Source: Fodinibacter sp038210185 (GTDB lineage Bacteria > Actinomycetota > Actinomycetes > Actinomycetales > Dermatophilaceae). Taken from it: a stretch of 5,090 nucleotides of DNA. Numbering within the stretch: position 1 is the first letter of the stretch; each line of letters begins with the position of its first letter. A program made the translations under genes and the position numbers. Location: positions 1 through 5,090 of the forward strand of contig JBBQWX010000248.1 of NCBI GenBank assembly GCA_038210185.1, in the 5' to 3' direction. Under the pieces are notes generated by a model. That model ran no database searches and was not told where the DNA came from. It saw only the letters and a program-made list of their open reading frames with translations. Shown here one piece after another: positions 1 to 5,090 of the stretch.

Positions 1-1548
1 GGTCCGCAGCGGCTCGCGGATCTCGACGAACAGCTGCTGGCGCAGGATGCCGACGCGCCCGGCACCATCGGGCTCGTCCTGGAAGCGGCGCTCGGTAATG
101 GTGATCGTCACCGCGCGATGACCGAACGGCATGACCCGGCCGACGTGCACGGTCTCGACGAACCAGTCACGCCCGAGGGCGGCGTGGTGCTTCCACGAGG
201 CTAGGTCGACGACAGCACCGTCGTGGCCCGCGGGCCGAGGGGCGTCCCATACGCCCTCGAGGTCGAGCCAGCCGCCGAGCGCGGTGAGCATGAGCCGGTG
301 CGCGCGCAAGGGAACGGGGGCGTACCGGCGCGGCGGGCGCCCGAGAGTCCATCCGCTCTGGTCGGCCGTGAGGCGGACGATCTGGTCGCGCTCGAGGGCG
401 GTGAGGGATGTCGTGAAGCCGGGCACGTCCTCGTCCGGGGCGCCGTAGTCAGGCGACCAGATCGCGGCGAGCTCCGACTCGCCGTCCGTGGCGTCGACGA
501 CCTCACCCGCGACCGTGCGCCTGCCCAGCCGGGTGTGCCACAGCTCGGTGCGGCCGTCGCGCGTCACGACGTCGAGGGCGTGGGAGAACGTCGCGTCTGC
601 GTCCGCCGGGGACTGCACGAGCCGGTAGGGCAGCTCGATCGCAGTGACGTCGACAGCGGGCTCGCGGGGGGTGCCGAGCAGCGCGAGGCCCGGCAGGCCG
701 TCGAAGACCGCGCTCACGCCGTCCCGCGCCCTCTCACGGGCGACGAGCCGAGCACCGAAGGTTACCTCCGCGTACAGGGCGAAGGCGGCCGCGTGCACGT
801 CCTGGAGTCCGAGGCCGGCGGCCGCGGCCGCCGTCTCGTCGGCAAGGGACTCAGCGGCCAGCGTTAGGGCGGCAGCCGACAGGTCGCCGGGCGAGACGGA
901 CGCGACGGCGCGCTGGGCCGAGCGGTCGACGACGGCCGTGGCCTGAGTCTTCACGCCCTCGGGGAGCAGGGCGGCGACCGCATCGGAGATCTCGCGGAGG
1001 CGGCCCGCCACATCCACCGTGACGGGCCCGATCAGCTGGATCGGCGCTCGGGCGAGCGGCCAGGTCGCCATCGCCCGCAGCAGGGCGGCGCTGGTGAAGT
1101 CGAGGACGTCAGTGCCGCTCGGCATCCGGAAGGCGAGGCGGGTCGGCCCGGAGTTGCGGGACTGAACCGGCAGCGAGCCCGGCGGCAGCGGGGTCGGCTG
1201 GTCGGTGGTCGAGCTGTCGAAAATCGCCTCCTCGGCGAGCGCCTGGGGAGGGAAGTGGACGGCGAGGGTGGCGTGCAGGTTCTCGCGCCGGAGCACGCGT
1301 CCGGCGGCCGGCTCGCCGGCGACGAGCTCCTCGACAGCGAGCCCGTGCAGGGCGATGTCGAGGACGACGAGGTCGTCGGGACGCAGCACCCGCACGTGCG
1401 GCACTCGTGGCGGCCGGTACCTGATGGGCGCGAGCGCGGCCACGCGGTCGTCAGGACGCAACAGCCAAAGTCCCGGTTGCCGGGTGCTCAGTGCGGAGAC
1501 GAGCTGCTCGACGTCAGGCACGGGCCCACCTCGCCAGGCAGCTGGCAT
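1..1548 (-). CDS. Large uncharacterised actinobacterial protein, N-terminal 516 residues (3' end outside window)
   Basis: A single minus-strand frame stays open for 516 codons, from ATG at 1548 to the left edge, with strongly G/C-biased third positions; no other frame here looks coding. The start is chosen because a GGGGG run (1554-1558) lies 5 nt upstream and an in-frame TGA lies at 1594-1596; GTG at 1554 is an alternative. No signal peptide or membrane helix is visible. Residues about 50-110 look like a folded N-terminal domain; about 180-270 is an alanine-rich helical stretch. Recognisable blocks follow: LPYRL (306-310), TRDGRTELWHTRLG (329-342), LMLTALGGWLDLEG (419-432), WKHHAALGRDWF (452-463) and PFGHRA (474-479). 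From memory, these blocks recur in very long proteins (over 1,000 residues) annotated as hypothetical in Streptomyces-type actinobacteria and cyanobacteria. No catalytic motif is evident and I assign no function. The reading frame is very secure; family membership is moderately so. Confidence 0.88.
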   Translation of the reverse strand, partial: MPAAWRGGPVPDVEQLVSALSTRQPGLWLLRPDDRVAALAPIRYRPPRVPHVRVLRPDDLVVLDIALHGLAVEELVAGEPAAGRVLRRENLHATLAVHFPPQALAEEAIFDSSTTDQPTPLPPGSLPVQSRNSGPTRLAFRMPSGTDVLDFTSAALLRAMATWPLARAPIQLIGPVTVDVAGRLREISDAVAALLPEGVKTQATAVVDRSAQRAVASVSPGDLSAAALTLAAESLADETAAAAAGLGLQDVHAAAFALYAEVTFGARLVARERARDGVSAVFDGLPGLALLGTPREPAVDVTAIELPYRLVQSPADADATFSHALDVVTRDGRTELWHTRLGRRTVAGEVVDATDGESELAAIWSPDYGAPDEDVPGFTTSLTALERDQIVRLTADQSGWTLGRPPRRYAPVPLRAHRLMLTALGGWLDLEGVWDAPRPAGHDGAVVDLASWKHHAALGRDWFVETVHVGRVMPFGHRAVTITITERRFQDEPDGAGRVGILRQQLFVEIREPLRT

Positions 1549-2086
1549 GTCCACCCCCGGGCCAGGGACGCGGAGCGGCGTCTGGGTGGGTGGTCACAGA
1601 TCGCTTCTCGCCTCTCACTCCGCTAGGACCGCCCAGGCCCCTAGTGGTGCTCACGTGGGCCGCAGAACGATTGGGAAGCACCGGCGCCCCAACATCAGCG
1701 GAGTTGCCGTCGACACGCCCTTCGGCCCACACCATGCGATCAAACCCCCGCTCTCAAGCCACCATGCTCGTCGTGCCCAGTTATGGAAACCACACTCAAC
1801 GTGCCTATCAACCTCCCGATGGGGCAGCCTTGTCAACCCTCGGCACCTTCCGGTTGGTCATGCGCACGTGCTTTCACGGATGCTGGTGGCTGTCTTTCAG
1901 CGAGCCGTCCGCAGTGAGGACGCGCGGCCGGTCCAAGACGGTTCTAAGTCGAATCGACTGGGTCGCACTCCCCCGGTCCCTTGCAAGGCCCCGGGGCCCC
2001 GATCCGGTCGCCAAACCACTTGCCCCACAGGCGGCCCCGGCGCCTCGTGCCGCAGCACGGCTGGCAGAACCTAACTGTTCTCCTTC
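1549..2086. other. Gene-free spacer with lower GC
   Basis: I see no convincing gene here. Long frames exist on both strands, but they lack start signals, family resemblance and a consistent third-position bias. GC drops: two 60-base lines count to 34/60 (1741-1800) and 37/60 (1801-1860), against a clearly higher level in the flanking genes. The stretch lies upstream of the large minus-strand gene, so it should hold that gene's promoter, but I could not pick a credible -35/-10 pair. A CACGTG palindrome occurs at 1652-1657 without further context. Confidence 0.5.
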
Positions 2087-2260
2087 ATGACAACCGCTCA
2101 GAGCCGGCCTGCGTGGCTTCGTCGAGGATCAGCGTCCTTCGGCGAGGGGAGCGCGGCGACCCACGCCGCCAGGCCGTCCAGCGCTACCAGGACGACCGAG
2201 AGCTCGAAGCTCCCATTCGTCGAGAAGGGCAAGGGCTCGGCCCCGTTCGCGGGCGCCTGA
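2087..2260 (+). CDS. Possible 57-residue small protein, unrecognised
   Basis: ATG at 2087 opens a 57-codon frame ending in TGA at 2258-2260. Of its sense codons, 47 of 57 end in G or C. The product is Ser/Ala/Thr-rich and basic, with a WLRRG block near residue 10, a SFGEGSAA block near 17-24, and a tail reading VEKGKGSAPFAGA. No Shine-Dalgarno sequence precedes it and I recognise no family. The opposite strand carries a comparably biased 60-codon frame (2098-2280) containing a hydrophobic stretch (FELSVVLVALDGLAAWVAAL), so the coding strand is not settled, and either frame could be a relic. This is a tentative call. Confidence 0.27.
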   Translation: MTTAQSRPAWLRRGSASFGEGSAATHAARPSSATRTTESSKLPFVEKGKGSAPFAGA

Positions 2261-2343
2261 CCCCTTTCCAAACTCCTCACACGCCCCCCGGCAGCTGGGT
2301 GCGCGGGCTCAGGCGCGCGGCGCCCGGTGACGACACGATCGGG

Positions 2344-2359
2344 GCATAAGCGGTTATGC
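2344..2359. promoter_or_regulatory. 16-bp palindrome at the start of the exported-protein relic
   Basis: The sequence GCATAA-GCGG-TTATGC is a perfect inverted repeat with 6-bp arms and a 4-base centre. It is AT-rich in an otherwise very GC-rich setting. It overlaps the ATG at 2356 and ends 13 bases before the alternative GTG at 2373. Such a site could be a repressor operator or an RNA hairpin hiding the start region. I found no good -35/-10 pair next to it, so the role is inferred from symmetry and position alone. Confidence 0.35.
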
Positions 2360-3155
2360 AGGCAAGGACCGGGTGCTGGTGGGGGTCACCGCCGTCGTCG
2401 GCGTGCCCTCCCTCGGGGTCGCCGCCGCCTCGGTGGTCGCCTACTGGACGCTCGGGAGGGTGCACCGGGCCTGCCGAGCCCTTCGACCCCGACGGGGCGC
2501 AGGCCACCGCGGCCAGGGCGTCCGCGACCAAGCAGGTGTCGGCACTGGCCGACCGGCTGGTCGCCGGGCACGAAATCCTCGCAAACGCCACCGACGACGG
2601 CTGCATGCGCGGCTACAGCGACTTGCAGTACAAGGAGACCTACGCCGAGCAGTGCTCCGTGCTCGCCAGCCGGCTGGTCCTGGTCACCACCGATCGCGAC
2701 GACGTGCCCGACGGCCTCAGGGCAGCAGACGCCGCTCTTACGGCGGTCGGGTGTCGCCCCGCCTACGACGGAATCACCCTGGACTGGATGCGCCAAGGGT
2801 ACTGGGACGACTCGAACCCGAACGTGCACCAGTGCGGGGCCGCCGGCCTGCCCGGCACGAGGTACCGCTGCGCGGACGACCTCGAGGTCGCGGTGACCCC
2901 AACGTCCAATCGTGGGCGAAAGATCGACCCGCCCGTCTCCGCGGACCCAGTCCTCCTCGACGAGATGCTCCACGGGGACTGGTACACCGGCCGACGCCGC
3001 CACCCTCGAACGGTCGGGCGCCGAGCTCGCCCTCGTCTTCAACAACCGTGAGCTCGACCTACTACCGGACCCGGTTCGCAGGCACGCGCCACTGCAACAC
3101 CCAGGGCAAGCTACGCCCGACCTGCGCGAGGGTTGGACGCGACGACGTGGTCTGA
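2356..3155 (+). pseudogene. Frameshifted gene for an exported or membrane-anchored cysteine-rich protein
   Basis: The coding signal runs through three frames. Around 2373-2455 one frame gives a hydrophobic segment (VLVGVTAVVGVPSLGVAAAS) fitting a signal anchor. From about 2462 to 2985 the next frame is strongly coding (TKQVSALADRLVAGHE, LDWMRQGYWDDSNPN). From about 2986 to 3050 the third frame continues (DAATLERSGAELALVFNNRE). From about 3051 the first frame resumes (TYYRTRF, then RHCNTQGK) and ends at TGA 3153-3155. Each switch is +1. The start is uncertain: ATG 2356 would need another shift, while GTG 2373 follows AAGGA (2364-2368). Joined together, the product would have an N-terminal anchor and a roughly 225-residue extracytoplasmic part with about six cysteines. 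I do not recognise the family. The neighbouring genes are intact, so this looks like real decay, though local sequence errors are possible. Confidence 0.62.
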
Positions 3156-3251
3156 GCAATCGCGTAACTCACGCGCCGTCCGCACCCGCCGGCATCCACG
3201 CTGACGACCCCCCGAACCGTACGGCTCGCCACTGATGCAGCAGAAGCTGGT

Positions 3252-3266
3252 CCCCCGGACCGGGGG
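3252..3266 (+). terminator. Hairpin downstream of the exported-protein relic
   Basis: CCCCCGG-A-CCGGGGG is a perfect inverted repeat that folds as a 6-bp all-GC stem with a GAC loop. It lies about 97 bases after the relic's stop. No T-run follows, as is common for actinobacterial intrinsic terminators. Because it is symmetric it could act on either strand; I assign it to the plus-strand relic by position. Confidence 0.35.
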
Positions 3267-3457
3267 CATCCGCGAGCGGCGACGGATCGCGATCGACAGC
3301 ATGGATCGAGGGCACACCTACCGACGCCGGCCAATCACCGCGCATGGGTCGGTGCCCGCGTTGTCGACACGCGTGGTGCGTGAGGCGCACTTCGGACTTC
3401 GCCGCCGCGACCGCTGGCCGCGTTGTCCGCTCGGACCCGGCGTACCCCTAAGCGGGA

Positions 3458-3485
3458 AGGCCCCGGGACCGTGCGGTCAGGGCCT
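3458..3485 (-). terminator. Two-tier hairpin terminator of the minus-strand exported-protein gene
   Basis: The outer arms AGGCCC (3458-3463) and GGGCCT (3480-3485) pair over 6 bp, and the inner arms GACC (3467-3470) and GGTC (3475-3478) pair over 4 bp around a GTGC loop, with a small asymmetric bulge between the tiers. Read on the minus strand, it starts about 48 bases after the stop codon at 3533-3535 and is followed by TT then GC-rich sequence. The position fits an actinobacterial terminator lacking a U-tract. Confidence 0.5.
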
Positions 3486-3532
3486 GATGGCGAGGGTCGA
3501 CCTGACCTACCTGCCGTGGAGGACCTTGGCGA

Positions 3533-4279
3533 TCACAGGGTGCACCGCGGTGCATCGTCCAGGCCCTTCATGGCGGCGGTGTGTGCCTTCAGAGCTGGTT
3601 GCGCATCGCGGACCATCCCCAACCACCGCTTGTGGTAGGCGCCGCTGTCGGCCTTCGCCTTGGTCTTCATCATCTCGAGATGGGCCGCCCACTGGGTGTT
3701 CACCGTTGTCCCGGTGGATCCGACCCGAGCCAGCGCCTCCAGCCGGCCCGCGCAGTCGCGGACCGCCGCGGCGGCATCCCCGTCGGGCAGTTCCGCTGCG
3801 CCGTCACAGCCACCGTCGGTTGTTTCGGCCGACTCCGCAGCCGCAGCGAACGCCGTCAGGTCACCGGGGCCGCGAGCCTTGGATACAGCCCAGTCGTCCT
3901 TGGCTTTGTCCAGCGTGTACTTTCCCGCTTCCAACGTCAGCTGGGCGCGGATGTGGATGGCCCAGTCTCGAGCAGAAGCCGCCGACGCGCCCGCCAGCTG
4001 CTCACCTGCCGCGACCGCCGCGGCGCAACTGCTCGCCAGCACTTCGGCCGGGTCGGCCCTGTCGGTGGTCTCAGTCGATTCCACAGACGGACTCGCGGAG
4101 GTCCTCGACGACGGCTGCGATGACGATGCGGCTGTCGGTGCGGCCGAAGGTGCGGGGTCGTTGTCTCCGTTCGCCCTCGTCACGGCCCACCCGACAGCGC
4201 CCGCGACCACAAGCAGGCAAAGGACCACGGCACCCACAGCAGCGCCGCGCCCCGTCCGGGCTTGTCGATGCCTTGCCAC
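3533..4279 (-). CDS. Membrane-anchored exported protein of unknown function, 248 residues
   Basis: A short basic N-terminus (R3, R5, R8, R11) precedes one membrane helix (about 12-34), then a Ser/Thr/Pro/Ala-rich linker (41-75) and a mostly helical outer domain (76-248). The layout predicts a signal-anchored protein facing outward. Cysteines 85, 158, 176 and 246 lie outside and could form two disulfides; C21 is inside the helix and lacks a lipobox. The outer domain shows a repeated pattern: W106-x2-H109 with W130 later, and W197-x2-H200 with W219 later. From memory, similar proteins occur as hypotheticals in Nocardioides-type genomes; no function is known to me. GTG at 4279 is chosen because a -35/-10 pair places transcription at or next to it. 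An ATG at 4375 would add 32 residues that resemble no signal sequence and would overlap that promoter. The gene is transcribed alone and converges on the frameshifted relic. Confidence 0.82.
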   Translation of the reverse strand: MARHRQARTGRGAAVGAVVLCLLVVAGAVGWAVTRANGDNDPAPSAAPTAASSSQPSSRTSASPSVESTETTDRADPAEVLASSCAAAVAAGEQLAGASAASARDWAIHIRAQLTLEAGKYTLDKAKDDWAVSKARGPGDLTAFAAAAESAETTDGGCDGAAELPDGDAAAAVRDCAGRLEALARVGSTGTTVNTQWAAHLEMMKTKAKADSGAYHKRWLGMVRDAQPALKAHTAAMKGLDDAPRCTL

Positions 4280-4285
4280 GGGTGG

Positions 4286-4314
4286 ATTGTGGCACAGCGA
4301 ACCCGCGACGTGAA
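4286..4314 (-). promoter_or_regulatory. Predicted promoter for a leaderless transcript of the exported-protein gene
   Basis: On the minus strand, TTCACG (4309-4314; 4 of 6 matches to TTGACA) is followed after exactly 17 bases by CACAAT (4286-4291; 4 of 6 matches to TATAAT). The -10 box ends six bases before the GTG start at 4279, so transcription would begin at or beside that codon. No Shine-Dalgarno sequence precedes the GTG, which agrees with the leaderless translation common in actinobacteria. This is a pattern match only. Confidence 0.45.
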
Positions 4315-4351
4315 CCGTCGTACGCGCAGCGTCGACGGGAGGTGGACGGCC

Positions 4352-4465
4352 ATGGTGGCTGATCGTGTGAACCACGGATCACCCGGTGTTCGGCCCGGAC
4401 CCGTGGCTCGGGTGCTTGCCGACCCCGTCGGCACGCTCTTCTGTGTTGTCGACCTGAGCAAGTAG
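4352..4465 (+). pseudogene. Stub resembling the C-terminus of a VOC/glyoxalase-family protein
   Basis: ATG at 4352 opens a 37-codon frame ending in TAG at 4463-4465. Its last residues, VARVLADPVGTLFCVVDLSK, look like the final strand and end of vicinal-oxygen-chelate (glyoxalase/bleomycin-resistance) domains, which commonly end in a pattern such as V-x-x-DPEGN-x-FCV. VOC modules are usually over 100 residues, so at least two thirds is missing and I see no remainder upstream in any plus-strand frame. A GGGAGG motif (4337-4342) lies nine bases before the ATG, so the stub could still be translated. It diverges from the exported-protein gene. The resemblance rests on about 17 residues; a chance match or an unrelated small protein remains possible. 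Confidence 0.42.
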
Positions 4466-4597
4466 CAGGCCGAGGCGGAGTTGCGAAACGCGCGGTGGAA
4501 GCGTGCCTGCCGCACCTGTCTCACTTCGCAAATGAGAGCGGTATGGCTCAGATACGGCTACTCCTCGACAACCCCTGCCCACGTGCTCGCGCGTCCT

Positions 4598-4611
4598 CGG
4601 CTCACGAGCCG
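4598..4611 (-). terminator. Small hairpin downstream of the acetyltransferase gene
   Basis: CGGCTC-AC-GAGCCG is a perfect inverted repeat that can fold as a 5-bp stem with a CACG loop. On the minus strand it lies about 22 bases after the acetyltransferase stop codon (4634-4636). The stem is short and no T-run follows, so it is a weak terminator candidate. The surrounding 4466-4633 holds no gene that I can support. Confidence 0.3.
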
Positions 4612-4633
4612 CCCCGGTGGGCGCCGCCGACCC

Positions 4634-5090
4634 TCAGGACCACGCGCCGAGTCGGTGTCGCACCACCCTGCGGCGCAAGGTGGGCAAGGCCTCGACCTCG
4701 TAGCCGGCGTCGAGGAAGACCTGGGGCAGCCCGACCGATGCCTCGTCCCAGATCACGCTCTTTCCCAGCGGGGGCTCGGTGGGGTAGCCCTCGAGCACCC
4801 GGGCGCCGACCTGCCTGCCGTATTCGACGGTGGCGGCGGCGAGCTCGTACATCGGCCCCTGTCGACGAAAGCCCTTACGCACCACGAAGCAGGTGACCGA
4901 CCAGACGCCCTCGAGGTCGGGCTCCATCCGCATCCACGACTTCTGCCGGGCCCAGATCCTCGGGTAGTTCTCCCGCGGCTCGACCGCGACCCAGCCGGCC
5001 GGCTCGCCGTCGACGTACCCGACAAGGCCGGATGTGGGTCCGCTCGTACCGCAGCCGGCCTGCTCCAAGAGGGCGGCGTCGCGCTCCTGC
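4634..5090 (-). CDS. GNAT-family N-acetyltransferase (N-terminus outside window)
   Basis: The minus-strand frame is open from the right edge (first full codon 5087-5089) to TGA at 4634-4636, giving 151 residues. It should be a cytoplasmic enzyme that transfers an acetyl group from acetyl-CoA to an amine of unknown identity. Its order fits the GNAT fold: LVGYVDGEPAGWVAVEPR (the two central strands that start the core sheet), CFVVRKGFRRQGPMYELA (strand 4 and the acetyl-CoA pyrophosphate loop), then GARVLEGYP, FLDAGYEVE and a closing RRRVVRHRL strand. The loop reads R-R-Q-G-P-M, where the family pattern R/Q-x-x-G-x-G/A would have a small residue in place of M. Relatives are usually 170-200 residues, so roughly 30-50 are missing at the N-terminus. 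A TTG at 5066-5068 lies in frame but within the conserved sequence, so it is not the likely start. The family call is firm; the substrate is unknown. Confidence 0.86.
   Translation of the reverse strand, partial: QERDAALLEQAGCGTSGPTSGLVGYVDGEPAGWVAVEPRENYPRIWARQKSWMRMEPDLEGVWSVTCFVVRKGFRRQGPMYELAAATVEYGRQVGARVLEGYPTEPPLGKSVIWDEASVGLPQVFLDAGYEVEALPTLRRRVVRHRLGAWS

Larger units (their letters stand above)
3156..3532. other. Convergent intergenic region
   Basis: This stretch separates the plus-strand relic from the minus-strand exported-protein gene, which face each other tail to tail. I find no supportable gene: frames on both strands are open only because stop codons are rare at this GC content, and none has a start signal or family resemblance. 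It holds two hairpins, listed separately, one placed to end transcription from each side. Confidence 0.5.

Noticed and set aside
223..867. 214-codon plus-strand open frame
   Set aside because: It is antisense to the large minus-strand gene, which has a longer frame and recognisable conserved blocks.
1630..1660. GCCCA/TGGGC inverted repeat near a CACGTG palindrome upstream of the large gene
   Set aside because: Five-base GC arms with a 20-base loop are expected by chance at this GC content, and no promoter elements align with them.
1205..2074. 289-codon plus-strand open frame
   Set aside because: Its first part is antisense to the secure large minus-strand gene and its composition (Arg/Ser/Pro-rich, no family resemblance) is typical of a shadow frame in high-GC DNA.
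2304..2326. Overlapping GC hairpins (GGCGC/GCGCC and CGGGC/GCCCG) after the small plus-strand frame
   Set aside because: The arms are five bases of pure G/C in GC-rich sequence and mutually exclusive, so they are not good evidence for a terminator.
2386..3159. 257-codon minus-strand open frame opposite the frameshifted gene
   Set aside because: It is uninterrupted, but its product is Arg/Val/Gly-rich without recognisable features, while the plus strand shows protein-like segments with matching third-position bias in each of the successive frames.
3235..4362. 375-codon plus-strand open frame
   Set aside because: It lies opposite the membrane-anchored protein gene, is extremely Pro/Arg/Ser-rich with no domain character, and is explained as the antisense of a GC-rich gene.
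4280..4375. Upstream ATG (4375) as the start of the membrane-anchored protein
   Set aside because: The extra 32 residues would put a His/Pro/Arg-rich segment ahead of the signal anchor and would overlap the predicted promoter; the GTG at 4279 gives a normal exported-protein N-terminus.
4495..4896. 133-codon plus-strand open frame
   Set aside because: It is mostly antisense to the acetyltransferase, Arg/Pro-rich, with no family resemblance.

Overview
The window is high-GC DNA whose G/C-rich third codon positions, GTG starts and weak or absent Shine-Dalgarno sequences point to an actinobacterium. Resemblance to proteins I remember from Nocardioides- and Streptomyces-type genomes makes that group likely, but nothing here fixes the genus. 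No tRNA, rRNA, CRISPR array, insertion sequence or phage gene was found.

Layout. (1) Bases 1-1548, minus strand: the first 516 codons of a large protein running off the left edge. It belongs to an uncharacterised actinobacterial/cyanobacterial family that I recognise by motif but cannot assign a function. (2) Bases 1549-2086: about 540 bp with no convincing gene and visibly lower GC. (3) Bases 2087-2260: a possible 57-residue small gene, with an equally plausible reading on the opposite strand. (4) Bases 2356-3155, plus strand: the remains of a cysteine-rich exported protein. Its coding signal moves through three reading frames, so it is a pseudogene (or carries local sequence errors). A 16-bp palindrome lies at its start. 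(5) Bases 3156-3532: a convergent intergenic region with one hairpin serving each side. (6) Bases 3533-4279, minus strand: an intact 248-residue membrane-anchored exported protein of unknown function, probably read from a leaderless GTG start. (7) Bases 4352-4465, plus strand: a 37-codon stub resembling the C-terminal strand of a VOC/glyoxalase domain. (8) Bases 4634-5090, minus strand: most of a GNAT-family N-acetyltransferase whose N-terminus lies beyond the right edge.

The genes do not form an obvious operon or pathway. The window looks like an accessory stretch of singly transcribed genes, relics and spacers. I did not find a clear new multi-gene system. The most interesting items are the two orphan exported cysteine-containing proteins facing each other, the paired W-x2-H pattern in the intact one, the clustered same-direction frameshifts in the other, and the large orphan protein at the left edge.
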